From Paenibacillus montanisoli (lineage in GTDB: Bacteria; Bacillota; Bacilli; Paenibacillales; Paenibacillaceae), in assembly GCF_003268025.1 (NCBI RefSeq), contig NZ_QLUW01000001.1, positions 1,488,001 through 1,552,000 on the forward strand: DNA of 64,000 nucleotides, in the 5' to 3' direction. This document shows positions 1 through 8,850 of this stretch, in pieces. Position 1 is the first letter of the stretch. Each line of letters opens with the position of its first letter. A program made the position numbers and the translations under genes. The notes under the pieces are model-generated. The model saw only the letters and a program-made list of their open reading frames with translations, ran no database searches and was not told the DNA's origin.

Positions 1-846
1 AGTTTCAACAATCGTGCCGATATGCACACGCACACGACTGCTTCCGACGGCTTGCAGCGGCCGGCGGATAATGTTGCGATGGCGAAGAAACGCGGGTTGG
101 GAGCCATTGCGATTACCGACCATGATACGGTTGATGGGATTGCCGAGGCGTTGGAAGCGGGCGAGCGGCTGGGCATCACCGTTGTTCCGGGCGTAGAAAT
201 CAGTACTGTCGCAGATGGGCGCGACATACATATATTGGGATATTACATTAACTGGAATAGTGTTGCGTGGCAAGCGAAATTAAAATCGCTGGCGGGCACC
301 CGTGAGCAGCGAAACGCAATGATTATCGCTCGGTTAAACGAATTAGGCATTTCCATTTCTATGGAAGAGGTATTGGAAGCTGCCCTAGCGCAAGGCAAGG
401 ACGGCGGCTCGCTTGGCCGTCCGCATATTGCAGCCGTCTTGGTCGAGAAACAGGTTGTCGGTTCGATGCAGGAAGCGTTCGACCGCTATTTGGGCGAAGG
501 AGGAGCGGCCTATGCGAATCCGCCTAGGCTGCATCCATCCGAAGCGCTGACGTGGATCAAGGAAGCCGGCGGAACAAGCGTCATCGCGCATCCTGGCATT
601 TACGGCAATGATGAATTGGTCGAAGCGATCATTGCTCGCGGCGCCGATGGGATCGAGGTGTACCATCCGGATCATTCGCCGGACGACGAAGCGCGGTATC
701 TTAAATTGGCAGAGAAGTATAAGTTGATCATTACGGGAGGTTCCGATTTTCACGGGGAACGCCATGGCGTCGTATTTCATGGCGAAATGGGAAGCAAGAC
801 CGCTCCGATGGAAGTGCTGCGGCAGTTAAATCCTTCTCGGAGGTGA
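1..846 (+). CDS. PHP-domain metal-dependent phosphoesterase, 5' end cut
   Basis: The reading frame is open from the first base, and the PHP metal motif D-M-H-T-H begins only seven codons in, so a few N-terminal residues lie outside the window; the ATG at 22 falls inside the motif and is not the start. Further PHP metal ligands follow in the expected order: DHDTVDG, GVEIST, DIHILGY, VIAHPG and GSDFHG near the C-terminus. About 281 residues are visible, normal for the small PHP family that includes YciV/TrpH-type 5'-3' exonucleases and nucleotide 3',5'-bisphosphate phosphatases. A trinuclear metal site hydrolysing nucleotide phosphoesters is family knowledge; the exact substrate cannot be told. 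The stop overlaps the start region of the following MerR gene, so the two are probably co-transcribed. Confidence 0.85.
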   Translation, partial: SFNNRADMHTHTTASDGLQRPADNVAMAKKRGLGAIAITDHDTVDGIAEALEAGERLGITVVPGVEISTVADGRDIHILGYYINWNSVAWQAKLKSLAGTREQRNAMIIARLNELGISISMEEVLEAALAQGKDGGSLGRPHIAAVLVEKQVVGSMQEAFDRYLGEGGAAYANPPRLHPSEALTWIKEAGGTSVIAHPGIYGNDELVEAIIARGADGIEVYHPDHSPDDEARYLKLAEKYKLIITGGSDFHGERHGVVFHGEMGSKTAPMEVLRQLNPSRR

Positions 847-851
847 TGCCA

Positions 852-1367
852 TTGCTCGGCGCGCTTTACACGATCAAAGAGGTCTCCGAACTGACGGGGC
901 TATCGACCCAGTTGATTAGAAAGTGGGAGCAGCGATATGCGGCGGTCAATCCGCTGCGCATGCCTAACGGCTACCGCGGCTATACGGCGCAAGATATCGA
1001 AACGATCCGATGGTTGAAGCGGCGCGTCGATGAAGGCAAACCGATTGGCATGGCTGCGATGGAGCTAAAAAGCTTGCTTTACTCGAATATCCAGCCGCCG
1101 CTAGCAGATAGCGTCGACGGAGAGGGAGAGAGGCAAGGGCCGATCGGCATGCTGCTGCATTACCTGGAGCAAGCCGATCTGTGCGGAGCGGAGAAGGTAT
1201 ACCAGCAGTTACGAGCGCTGCGCTCCATGGAGCTGCTGCTTGCAGAAGTGATTAAGCCGGCGCTTCTTGAGCTTGGCGAGCGGTTCGAGCGGGGGGAACT
1301 GAACGAATCCCAGAAAAATGCCGGCAGTCAATTTATCCGCGATAGGTGGATGGCAAGCAGAATTTGA
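852..1367 (+). CDS. MerR-type regulator with shortened B12-binding-type helical domain
   Basis: The N-terminus (YTIKEVSELTGLSTQLIRKWEQRY, split as YTIKEVSELTG and STQLIRKWEQRY) is a MerR winged-helix domain of the CarH/LitR kind, followed by a variable linker and a helical segment (VIKPALLELGERFERGEL) like the four-helix cap of cobalamin-binding regulators. The protein stops there, at about 171 residues; full-length CarH/LitR proteins continue into a Rossmann B12-binding fold. The E-x-H signature normally found after the conserved GE(R/x)W region is absent (NESQKNAGSQF here). A nearly perfect Shine-Dalgarno (GGAGGTGAT, 839-847) points to TTG at 852; GTG 843 and ATG 846 are in-frame alternatives but sit inside the SD. 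It overlaps or abuts the PHP gene. Cobalamin sensing is unlikely in this form; it may be a light- or ligand-independent regulator or a decaying gene. Confidence 0.6.
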   Translation: MLGALYTIKEVSELTGLSTQLIRKWEQRYAAVNPLRMPNGYRGYTAQDIETIRWLKRRVDEGKPIGMAAMELKSLLYSNIQPPLADSVDGEGERQGPIGMLLHYLEQADLCGAEKVYQQLRALRSMELLLAEVIKPALLELGERFERGELNESQKNAGSQFIRDRWMASRI

Positions 1368-1372
1368 ATATT

Positions 1373-1408
1373 AAAAGGGGATCTCAGCTTGGATGAGATC
1401 CCCTTTTT
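1373..1408. terminator. Bidirectional terminator between MerR gene and rqcH
   Basis: A 14-bp stem, AAAAGGGGATCTCA (1373-1386) pairing with 1394-1407, has a 7-nt loop, with an A-run on the left arm and T-run on the right. It ends both the MerR gene and the convergent rqcH. Confidence 0.85.
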
Positions 1409-1410
1409 GC

Positions 1411-3258
1411 TTATTTGATTTGGTTAGGCAGTTCCTTCAAGCGCTGCTCATCCGGCGTGATGAACAGCGTTTTCTGATGGTCGTAAATGACAAAGCCGGG
1501 CTTGGCGCCGCTAGGCTTCTTCACGTGCCGGATCAGCGTATAGTCGACAGGCACAAGGCTGGATGAGCGGGCTTGGCTAAAGTGGGCGGCTAGCATCGCG
1601 GCTTCCTCCAGCGTCTTGTCATTAAAGCCGGTCCCGCGGATGACGACATGCGACCCGGGGATGTCTTTGGTATGCAGCCAAGTATCATTCGGCGCAGCCG
1701 CCTTGTTCGTTAAGAACTCGTTCTGCGTATTGTTCTTGCCTACGTAAATCGGAATGCCTTCGGACGAAGTGTAGCACAGCAGCGCAGGCTGCTTCGGCTT
1801 CTTCTTCCGCGCGCCGCGCTTCTCGCGGGAACGCAAGTAGCCTTGCTCCGCAAGCTCGTCGCGAATCTCGTCAATATCCGATAGCGACGCGCTTTCCAGC
1901 TGCTGCAGCAGGGAAACCAAGTAGTCGATCTCCTCGCGCGCCCGCTGCATCTGTTCGGCCACGATCGCCAGGCTGTTTCTAAATTTCGTATATTTCTTGA
2001 AATAGCGCTGAGCGTTCTGGGAAGGCGTGAGCTGCGGGTCCAGCTGGATGCGGATCATCGGCTGCTCATCATCGTAATAGTCGATCGTTTCTACGAAGGC
2101 GTCGCCGCGCTTCACCGCATGCATGTTCGTCGTAAGCAGTTCTCCCAGTACGCGGAAACGGTCGGCTTCATTTGCCTCTTTCAGCGTATCCTCCAGCTTT
2201 TCCAGCTTCTTCTCGTTTTTGTTCCGCTCGTTCTGAATGAACCGGACGAGGTCGGCAACCCGCTGCTTCACCGTATCTCGCTGCGCCTTGTCGCCATAGA
2301 ACGCTTCGAGGCATCCGCTTACGGTCTCATAGACGGTTTTCTCGCCTACGATATGCGTCAGATCCGTCACGGCGAAAACGGATTTGCCGCTGCTGCCGAT
2401 CGTAACGAGCTGAGGCTCGTAGCGATGCTCGGCGAATCGCTGCATCATGCGCCGGAATGCCGGCCACAGCAGTTGAGCCGAGCGCGGCGTATCCGCGCCA
2501 TGCTCGGGAAAGAGTTCCGGTGCGTCTACGGCCGCGCGGTGAGCGATTTCTCTTGCCAGGAGCGGGCTGATCCCGCTGAATGCCTCGACAAGCAGCTTCT
2601 CCGGCGACAGCGAGCCCGGATGAACCGGCTTCGGCTGCGTACCGAAATGAATGCTGTCCTCGTCAGGAATCGGCGGGTTCAGCAGAAATTCAGCCGCGTG
2701 CAGCAGCGCGTTCGCGAAAGCCCCTTCCTCCGAGAACGAGAGCGGGTCGGCCTTCCCTTGTTCCGGAGGCGCCACGTAAGCAACGCCGGGCATAATGATG
2801 CGATAGCTGCTAATAGCAGGCGTTACATGATGAATCCCGTCATGGATCGTTTCCGTGGCGGCGTCAAGCAAAATAATGTTGCTGTGCCGCCCCATCAGCT
2901 CGATGACGATCCGTTTGAAAAACATGTCTCCAAGCTCGTCGCGGGTCCGGATATCCAGATGAATGATCCGCTCATTGCCGATTTGCCTCACCGCTTCGAT
3001 GACGCCGCCTTCGCAATATTTGCGAAGCAGCATGCAGAACATCGGCGCTTCGAGCGGATTGACGTAACTCTGTTCGGTCCAGTGGACGCGAGGGTAGGTC
3101 GGGTTTGCGGAAAGAAGCAGCTTGCCCTGCGCGCCGTTGCCGCGAATTTGCAGGACCAGGTCGTTAGAAGTGGGCTGATGTATTTTATGAATGCGCGCGC
3201 CGATCAACGTTTGAAGCTCGTGCGTGACCGCGCGGGTAACGATGCCGTCCAAAGCCAT
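1411..3258 (-). CDS. rqcH: RqcH, ribosome quality-control NFACT protein
   Basis: This is the bacterial Rqc2/NEMF homologue (older names FbpA, YloA). It binds stalled 50S subunits carrying peptidyl-tRNA and recruits tRNA-Ala to add C-terminal Ala tails that mark the nascent chain for degradation. The N-terminal NFACT-N domain opens MALDGIVTRAVTHELQ and contains the MGRHSN motif; a charged coiled coil occupies roughly residues 340-450; the NFACT-R region near the C-terminus carries WLHTKDIPGSHVVIRG. Length (615 aa) is somewhat above the 570 typical of Bacillus. The ATG at 3258 matches the conserved M-x-(F/L)-D-G start of homologues; a GTG three codons upstream (3267) is the alternative, sitting very close to the AAAGGGGA ribosome-binding site. 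It is divergent from the Ca2+ ATPase, the same neighbour pair as yloA/yloB in Bacillus subtilis. Confidence 0.93.
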   Translation of the reverse strand: MALDGIVTRAVTHELQTLIGARIHKIHQPTSNDLVLQIRGNGAQGKLLLSANPTYPRVHWTEQSYVNPLEAPMFCMLLRKYCEGGVIEAVRQIGNERIIHLDIRTRDELGDMFFKRIVIELMGRHSNIILLDAATETIHDGIHHVTPAISSYRIIMPGVAYVAPPEQGKADPLSFSEEGAFANALLHAAEFLLNPPIPDEDSIHFGTQPKPVHPGSLSPEKLLVEAFSGISPLLAREIAHRAAVDAPELFPEHGADTPRSAQLLWPAFRRMMQRFAEHRYEPQLVTIGSSGKSVFAVTDLTHIVGEKTVYETVSGCLEAFYGDKAQRDTVKQRVADLVRFIQNERNKNEKKLEKLEDTLKEANEADRFRVLGELLTTNMHAVKRGDAFVETIDYYDDEQPMIRIQLDPQLTPSQNAQRYFKKYTKFRNSLAIVAEQMQRAREEIDYLVSLLQQLESASLSDIDEIRDELAEQGYLRSREKRGARKKKPKQPALLCYTSSEGIPIYVGKNNTQNEFLTNKAAAPNDTWLHTKDIPGSHVVIRGTGFNDKTLEEAAMLAAHFSQARSSSLVPVDYTLIRHVKKPSGAKPGFVIYDHQKTLFITPDEQRLKELPNQIK

Positions 3259-3417
3259 GTCGTTCACTATCCCCTTTGTTTCCGTTTCATTCCCCTATCA
3301 TGCCATATTCAAGACAAAAACTTAAGTCCCAAGCTGGGATATTTTGCAGTTTGTCCGAATACATTTAGGCCATAGAGGCTGTCCGTCAGGCGGCACGTAA
3401 CAGGAGGGAGACGGGGC

Positions 3418-6210
3418 ATGGAACATAGGAAGTGGCATCAAATGGAAACAAACGAGCTTACGGAGGCGCTTCAATCTTCTTTGGATACCGGTCTGACGCC
3501 AAGCGTTGCGGCGGAACGGTTGCAGCAAGTCGGGCGCAATGAGCTGACGGAGGGCAAGAAGGTGTCTCCGGTCAAGCTGTTCCTCGGCCAGTTCAAAGAT
3601 TTTATGGTGCTGGTGCTGATGGGGGCGACGCTGATTTCCGGCTTGCTCGGCGAATATTTGGATGCGATTACGATCGTCGCCATCATCGTCCTGAACGCCA
3701 TACTGGGCTTCGTTCAGGAATTTCGGGCGGAAAAATCGCTTCGCGCGCTGAAGGCGCTGTCCGCGCCGCTTGCCAAAACGCTGCGCGGCGGCGAATCCGT
3801 TATCGTACCGGCCAGCGAGCTTGTGCCGGGCGACATCGTCGAGCTTGAAAGCGGCGACCGGATTCCGGCCGACATCCGCTTTATCGAAGCGAACAGCTGC
3901 TACGCCGAGGAGTCGGCGCTTACCGGCGAATCCGTTCCGGTCAGCAAGCACAGCGATGTGATCGCAGCTGAGGAGCTTCCGCTCGGGGACATGAGAAACA
4001 TCGGATTCATGGGCACGATGGTCACCCGCGGAACGGCGAAAGGCATCGTCGTCCGAACGGGCATGGGAACCGAAATGGGCAAAATCGCGAATTTGATCCA
4101 GCAAACGGAATCGATGGAAACGCCGCTGCAGCACCGCTTGGAGCAGCTGGGCAAAATTTTGATCATTGTGGCTTTGGCGCTTACGGTCATGGTTGTCTTA
4201 GCTGGCATTCTGCACGGACAACCTGCTTATGAAATGTTCCTTGCCGGGGTAAGCCTTGCGGTTGCCGCCATTCCGGAAGGGCTTCCGGCCATCGTGACGA
4301 TCGCTCTTGCGCTCGGCGTGCAGCGTATGATCAAACGGCGGGCTATCGTGCGCAAGCTGCCGTCCGTCGAAACGCTCGGGTGCGCCTCCGTCATCTGTTC
4401 GGACAAGACAGGGACGCTGACCCAGAACAAAATGACCGTTACGAAGCTTTGGATCGGCGGCCATGCAATGGACGTTACGGGCGAAGGGTACGAGCCGACA
4501 GGCTCCTGCTATGAAGGCGGGAAAGCGGTCGATATCAAGCATCACCTGCCGCTTCGCAGATTGCTGCAAATCGCCGCGCTATGCAACAATGCCGTCGTTT
4601 CCCGAATTGACGACGAGCAGGAAGCAAAGCGCAAAAAGTCCAAAACGACGTTCGTTCAGGATGAGTGGGTGCTGAAGGGCGACCCGACGGAGGGAGCGCT
4701 GACGGTCCTTGCATCCAAGCTTGGCGTCACGGCGAAATCGCTCGAAGGCCTCTATCAGCGCGTTAAGGAATTCCCGTTCGATTCGGAGCGGAAGCGGATG
4801 TCGGTGCTCGTCAGCCACCAAGGCGGGCGGCTCATCTGTACGAAGGGCGCGCCGGACATGCTGATGGAACAGTGCAACTATATTTTGTGGGACGGCAAGG
4901 TCGTTCCGTTCACGGCGACGCTGAAGCAGAAGGTGACGAATGCAGGCGAGGACATGGCGCAATCGGCGCTTCGCGTGCTCGGCTTTGCCTACCGGGATCT
5001 GCGTCCGCACGATGCGGCTGATGCGGATGCCGACGTGGAAAACCAGCTTATCTTCGTCGGACTCTCCGGCATGATCGATCCGCCGCGCCGCGAGGTTCGC
5101 GAATCGATCGCCAACTGCCGCCGCGCCGGCATCAAAACGATCATGATCACCGGCGACCACCAGTTAACGGCCGAAGCGATCGCAGGGCAGCTCGGCATCA
5201 TGCCGCGCGGCGGGATTGCCGTGAGCGGCCAGCAGCTAAACGGAATGAATGAGGAACAACTGGACCGGCTCATCGACAATATTTATGTGTATGCGAGGGT
5301 TTCTCCGGAGCATAAATTGCGGATCGTCAAAGCGCTGCAGCGTAAAGGGCATGTCGTGGCGATGACCGGCGACGGCGTTAACGATGCGCCTGCGATCAAG
5401 GCGGCGGATATCGGGATCGCGATGGGGATTACGGGTACCGACGTCTCCAAGGAAGCTTCTTCCCTCGTGCTGAGCGACGATAACTTCTCCAGCATCGTGG
5501 CGGCTATCGAGGAAGGCCGGGGCATTTATGAAAATATCCGCAAATTCATCCGATACCTGCTGGCTTCGAACGTAGGCGAAATATTGGTTATGTTCTTGGC
5601 GATGATGGCCGGATTGCCATTGCCGCTCGTGCCGATTCAAATCTTATGGGTCAACCTCGTCACCGACGGTCTGCCGGCGATGGCGCTCGGCGTCGATCAG
5701 GCGGAGAAGGATCTGATGCAGCAGAAACCGAGGTCTGCAAAAGAGAATATATTCGCTCGCAGGCTTGGATGGAAAATCATCAGCCGCGGCATTTTGATCG
5801 GCGTTTGTACGCTGGCTGCGTTCTGGATCACGCTGAAATCCGGTCCGAACACGCCGGCCAATCTGGTTCATGCGCAAACAGTAGCCTTCGCGACTCTCGT
5901 CATGGCGCAGCTCATCCATGTTTTCGACTGCCGCAGCTCCAGGTCGATTTTCCACCGGAACATTCTGCAAAACAAATACTTGCTGTTCGCGGTGCTGTCA
6001 TCCGTTATCCTCATGCTCGGCGTACTCTATATCGATGCGCTGCAGCCGATTTTCAAAACGGTGCCGCTTAACTTCCGCGACTGGTGCCTCGTCATGGTGG
6101 CTGCGGGCATCCCAACCTTCATGATGGGTATCGGCAGCGTGCTCGGCACGACTGAGAAGAAGAAAAAATCGAATTGGCCGCTTAGCGGGCCAAAGTCGGT
6201 AACGAGATAA
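3418..6210 (+). CDS. Calcium-transporting P-type ATPase (SERCA-like, YloB type)
   Basis: A 930-residue P2A ATPase. The actuator loop motif LTGESVPVS, the phosphorylation site [12 protein letters not shown] (Asp near residue 329) and the hinge motif [10 protein letters not shown] (near 650) are all intact. The ion-binding signatures of Ca2+ pumps are present: PEGLPA in transmembrane helix 4 and NLVTDGLPA in helix 6, matching the Glu and Asn/Thr/Asp ligands of SERCA. Ten transmembrane helices are expected: pairs before the actuator and before the P domain, and six after it. A good AGGAGGG site lies 9 to 15 bases ahead of the ATG. It is monocistronic, ended by a strong terminator. In B. subtilis the homologue YloB is a Ca2+ pump linked to spore germination and resistance; that role is inferred here from sequence and position. 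Confidence 0.92.
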   Translation: MEHRKWHQMETNELTEALQSSLDTGLTPSVAAERLQQVGRNELTEGKKVSPVKLFLGQFKDFMVLVLMGATLISGLLGEYLDAITIVAIIVLNAILGFVQEFRAEKSLRALKALSAPLAKTLRGGESVIVPASELVPGDIVELESGDRIPADIRFIEANSCYAEESALTGESVPVSKHSDVIAAEELPLGDMRNIGFMGTMVTRGTAKGIVVRTGMGTEMGKIANLIQQTESMETPLQHRLEQLGKILIIVALALTVMVVLAGILHGQPAYEMFLAGVSLAVAAIPEGLPAIVTIALALGVQRMIKRRAIVRKLPSVETLGCASVICSDKTGTLTQNKMTVTKLWIGGHAMDVTGEGYEPTGSCYEGGKAVDIKHHLPLRRLLQIAALCNNAVVSRIDDEQEAKRKKSKTTFVQDEWVLKGDPTEGALTVLASKLGVTAKSLEGLYQRVKEFPFDSERKRMSVLVSHQGGRLICTKGAPDMLMEQCNYILWDGKVVPFTATLKQKVTNAGEDMAQSALRVLGFAYRDLRPHDAADADADVENQLIFVGLSGMIDPPRREVRESIANCRRAGIKTIMITGDHQLTAEAIAGQLGIMPRGGIAVSGQQLNGMNEEQLDRLIDNIYVYARVSPEHKLRIVKALQRKGHVVAMTGDGVNDAPAIKAADIGIAMGITGTDVSKEASSLVLSDDNFSSIVAAIEEGRGIYENIRKFIRYLLASNVGEILVMFLAMMAGLPLPLVPIQILWVNLVTDGLPAMALGVDQAEKDLMQQKPRSAKENIFARRLGWKIISRGILIGVCTLAAFWITLKSGPNTPANLVHAQTVAFATLVMAQLIHVFDCRSSRSIFHRNILQNKYLLFAVLSSVILMLGVLYIDALQPIFKTVPLNFRDWCLVMVAAGIPTFMMGIGSVLGTTEKKKKSNWPLSGPKSVTR

Positions 6211-6218
6211 CCGCTAAA

Positions 6219-6261
6219 GTCTGAGCAGGTCGGGTCATACCCGCCGCTCAGGCTTTTTTTT
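6219..6261 (+). terminator. Rho-independent terminator after Ca2+ ATPase
   Basis: AGTCTGAGC (6219-6227) pairs with GCTCAGGCT (6245-6253), an inner GGGT/ACCC extends the stem, and eight T follow. Confidence 0.85.
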
Positions 6262-6275
6262 GCGTTTGCGAGGGA

Positions 6276-6306
6276 TTAATCTTCACCTTAGGTTATGGTT
6301 TATACT
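6276..6306 (+). promoter_or_regulatory. MerR-type promoter/operator of the MerR-methyltransferase gene
   Basis: A -10 TATACT (6301-6306) is 19 bp from a weak -35 TTAATC (6276-6281). The long spacer is the hallmark of promoters activated by MerR proteins. Inside it lies the palindrome ACCTTAGGT (6285-6293), centred two bases left of the spacer centre. The same core and geometry recur at 7347-7377. Binding by the adjacent regulator is inference. Confidence 0.65.
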
Positions 6307-6328
6307 GGCTTAAGGAGGCTCTAATGCG

Positions 6329-7345
6329 ATGAAAATCAATGATTTGGCCAAACAGCTGAATATTACGCAGCGGGCGATTCGCTTATATGAGGCGAAGGGG
6401 CTGCTTAAGCCGCAGCGCGGCGAAGATAACGGCTACCGGTACTATACCGACTTGGATGCCTGGCGGCTGCAGACCATTTCGGCGCTGCGGGAAATCGGGC
6501 TCAGCTTGGAGCAGATCAAATCGCTGCTCGTGAAGCTGGAGCAAGGCGATTCGGCGACCGTGCACCATTATCTCGAGCTGCAGCGCATGGCGCTGGCCGC
6601 CAAATGGGTGGAATGGAAATACGCCATCGGGATGCTGGACGAGCTGATCGCGAGGTTTGAATCGAAGGGACGGCTCGATATGACGGACCTGTTTCAGCTG
6701 GCTGGGGAGCTGAAGCAAATCCATCATAGCCAAGCGAGCTGGCTGGATGAATGGGGGTTTGACCGGCTGGCCGCTGAGTTTGACCGTTCCTCGGCCAAGC
6801 ACTCCGCCGGATCGGCGCTGTCGCAGAAGGAATACGAGACCGCGCTCGATTTTGTCGTGCAGTGGATAGCTCCGAAACCGGGAGAGCAGGGGATTGATAT
6901 CGGGACAGGAACAGGCAATTTGGCGGGAAAGCTTCTGGCCCAAGGCGCGTTGATGTCGGCCGTCGACCAGTCGAAAGAAATGCTGGCAAGATGCAGAGAG
7001 AAATTCCCGGGGATAACGGCTAAGCTTGGGAATGCGATGGCGCTCCCTTATACGGACAAACAGTTTGCTTTTATCGTTTCAGCGTTCGCCTTGCATCATC
7101 TTGACGCCCGTCAGCAGCTGCTCGCGCTCGCGGAAATGGACCGGGTGCTGATGCCGGCCGGACGGATTTGCGTTGCGGGTTTGATGATGGATGGCAGAAC
7201 TACGGCGATCCCCGAGCTTGACTCGACGAAGCACCCGACCGATCGCGGCAACCTGCTGGAGTGGTTCCGAAATCGGGATTATATCACGGTTTCCCATGGT
7301 GTCAATGAATGGATTCATGTCGTGTATGCGGTTCGCAAGCATTGA
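6329..7345 (+). CDS. MerR-family regulator fused to a SAM-dependent methyltransferase
   Basis: Residues 1-70 form a MerR DNA-binding domain (MKINDLAKQLNITQRAIRLY, then NGYRYY and a second helix pair LREIGLSLEQIKSLL). A helical dimerisation segment follows to about 130. From about 170 the protein becomes a class I methyltransferase with SAM motif I GIDIGTGTGN, an acidic ribose-binding position in SAVDQSKEML, and FALHHLD after motif II. Total 338 residues. The ATG at 6329 has AAGGAGG at 6312-6318; the ATG at 6324 runs straight into a stop. Such fusions suggest a regulator whose sensor is a SAM- or substrate-binding domain, or one that modifies what it senses; neither can be decided here. The promoter has the 19-bp spacer expected for autoregulation. 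The operator of the following methyltransferase gene overlaps the stop region. Confidence 0.85.
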   Translation: MKINDLAKQLNITQRAIRLYEAKGLLKPQRGEDNGYRYYTDLDAWRLQTISALREIGLSLEQIKSLLVKLEQGDSATVHHYLELQRMALAAKWVEWKYAIGMLDELIARFESKGRLDMTDLFQLAGELKQIHHSQASWLDEWGFDRLAAEFDRSSAKHSAGSALSQKEYETALDFVVQWIAPKPGEQGIDIGTGTGNLAGKLLAQGALMSAVDQSKEMLARCREKFPGITAKLGNAMALPYTDKQFAFIVSAFALHHLDARQQLLALAEMDRVLMPAGRICVAGLMMDGRTTAIPELDSTKHPTDRGNLLEWFRNRDYITVSHGVNEWIHVVYAVRKH

Positions 7346-7346
7346 C

Positions 7347-7377
7347 TTGACCTTCACCTAAGGTCAGGCCGTACCCT
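7347..7377 (+). promoter_or_regulatory. MerR-type promoter/operator of the second methyltransferase gene
   Basis: -35 TTGACC (7347-7352) and -10 TACCCT (7372-7377) are separated by 19 bp. The spacer region holds an inverted repeat, GACCTT (7349-7354) with AAGGTC (7360-7365), whose centre ACCTAAGGT is the reverse complement of the ACCTTAGGT core at 6285. Both sites also share CTTCACCT. This points to control by the MerR fusion encoded just upstream. Confidence 0.65.
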
Positions 7378-7411
7378 TGCCTGGAAGCCAATATCGGGAG
7401 GGAACCCTCGC

Positions 7412-8113
7412 ATGCCAGATCATGACTCTATTTATCAGTTTGAGGCCGAACGCTATGAACGGCTCGTATCGAGAGAAGATGTCGAAGGGAATTTGTTGAA
7501 AACGATTCGTAAAATCGTCCCGGACGCCTCCGCGATGAACGCCGCCGATATAGGTGCCGGTACCGGCCGCGTAACGGCGCTTCTTGCGCCGCTTGTCCGG
7601 AGCGTCACCGCGATCGACAGCTCCGCCGCCATGCTGGAGCGGGCATCGCTCAAGCTTTCCGCGGGAGGCTATGCCAATTGGCAAACGAAAGCCGGCAGCC
7701 ATGATTGCTTGCCTCTCGAGACGGACGCGATCGACCTTCTTACGGCAGGATGGACCATCTGCTACTGCACTAGTTCGACGATCGAGGATTGGCGGGAGCA
7801 GCTCGACCGTATCATGACCGAAATCCGCCGCGTTCTAAAACCGGGAGGCACGGCGATCATCTTCGAAAATTTCGGCACAGGCTCATCCGTCCCCAATCCG
7901 CCGGATTTTTTAACGGGCTATTTTGCCGCTCTCGAGATGGACTACGACTTCCATCATGAAGCGATACGCACCGATTATCGCTTCGAATCCTTTGAAGAAG
8001 CGCTCGCGCTTACCGGCTTCTTCTTCGGCGATTGGCTTGCCGACATCGTCTCATCAAGCGGCTCCCGCGACTTGCCCGAATGGACCGGCGTCTGGTGGAG
8101 ACGGTTCGATTAA
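7412..8113 (+). CDS. Class I SAM-dependent methyltransferase
   Basis: A 233-residue single-domain methyltransferase: motif I AADIGAGTGRVTALL (residues about 46-60), the ribose-binding acidic residue in VTAIDSSAAML, and a post-II region DLLTAGWTICYC. It belongs to the Methyltransf_11/25 group; the substrate is not evident. The ATG is preceded by GGGAGGGAACC. The gene lies 66 bases after the MerR-methyltransferase fusion and has its own MerR-type promoter, so the pair probably forms a small regulon of regulator and target. The C-terminal part is rich in aromatic and acidic residues. A GC-rich repeat island begins 34 bases after the stop. Confidence 0.8.
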   Translation: MPDHDSIYQFEAERYERLVSREDVEGNLLKTIRKIVPDASAMNAADIGAGTGRVTALLAPLVRSVTAIDSSAAMLERASLKLSAGGYANWQTKAGSHDCLPLETDAIDLLTAGWTICYCTSSTIEDWREQLDRIMTEIRRVLKPGGTAIIFENFGTGSSVPNPPDFLTGYFAALEMDYDFHHEAIRTDYRFESFEEALALTGFFFGDWLADIVSSSGSRDLPEWTGVWWRRFD

Positions 8114-8147
8114 ACCTCGGTATCTGATATTTACTGAGGCTATCGCC

Positions 8148-8677
8148 GCCAAAAGAACCGGCGGCTCGGATTGCCGGGGGCGGCGAAGCTGCCCCCCTGG
8201 CTATCCCCCCAAACTAACTTCGGCGCCAAAAGAACCGGCGGCTCGGATTGCCGGGGTCGGCGAAGCTGCCCCCCTGGCAATCCACCCAAACTAACTTCGC
8301 CGCCAAAGAACCGGCGGCTCGGATTGCCGGGGGCGGCGAAGCTGCCCCCCTGGCTATCCCCCCAAACTAACTTCGCCGCCAAAAGAACCGGCGGCCTAAG
8401 ATTGCCGGGGTCGGCGAAGCTGCCCCCCTGGCAATCCCCCCAAACTAACTTCGCCGCCAAAAGAACCGGCGGCCCAGATTGCCGGGGTCGGCGAAGCTGC
8501 TCCCCTGGCAATCCCACCCAAACTAACTTCGCCGCCAAAGAACCGGCGGCCTAAGATTGCCGGGGTCGGCGAAGCTGCCCCCCTGGCAATCCCCCCAAAC
8601 TAACTTCGCCGCCAAAGAACCGGCGGCCCGGATTGCCGGGGTCGGCGAAGCTGCCCCCCTGGCAATCCAATCCTAGC
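8148..8677. repeat. Seven-copy 76-78 bp GC-rich tandem repeat
   Basis: Seven head-to-tail units start at 8148, 8225, 8302, 8378, 8456, 8534 and 8611. Each contains GCCAAA(A)GAACCGGCGGC, a variable 4-6 base segment, ATTGCCGGGG.CGGCGAAGC, TGCCCCCCTGGC(A/T)AT and CCAAACTAACTTCG(C/G). Two stems are possible per unit: GCCGCC with GGCGGC, and ATTGCC with GGCAAT enclosing GGGG/CCCC. Copies differ by point changes and one-base indels. Open frames cross the array on both strands, but the indels shift frame between copies and no start with a ribosome-binding site is seen, so it is read as non-coding. Function unknown. Confidence 0.85.
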
Positions 8678-8850
8678 GCCAAAAGTAAAGCGTGTCCCGA
8701 ATGGGACGAAAGCGAGTCCAAGCTCGCATTCCCATCCACGCGTCTCTGCTAGGCATCACGTTCCCATGTGTCCCGCAAGGGACAACAGGCCGATCGCAAG
8801 CGCCAAAAGTCAAGCGTGTCCCGAATGGGACGAAAGCGAATTCCAAGCAC
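8676..8850. repeat. Two copies of a ~48-bp repeat plus a related hairpin
   Basis: The segment GCGCCAAAAGT(A/C)AAGCG, then GTGTCCCGAATGGGACGAAA and GCGA(G/A)T(T/C)CAAGC occurs at about 8676-8724 and 8800-8848. Each contains the hairpin GTCCC-GAAT-GGGAC. Between them, at 8769-8784, TGTCCC-GCAA-GGGACA is a third hairpin of the same design. The opening GCCAAAAG matches the start of the 77-bp unit, so this block looks like a divergent continuation of the array. No coding potential is supported. Confidence 0.7.

Noticed and set aside
2119-3375. 418-codon open frame on the plus strand antisense to rqcH
   Set aside because: Arg/Gln-rich shadow of rqcH without a ribosome-binding site; the real gene has complete family motifs.
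8140-8554. Repeat proteins of about 130 residues on both strands of the tandem array
   Set aside because: The frames come from the periodic sequence, lack ribosome-binding sites and are broken by one-base indels between copies.
8148-8677. CRISPR array
   Set aside because: Units are contiguous with only a 4-6 base variable part, there are no unique spacers of 30-40 bp, and no cas genes are nearby.
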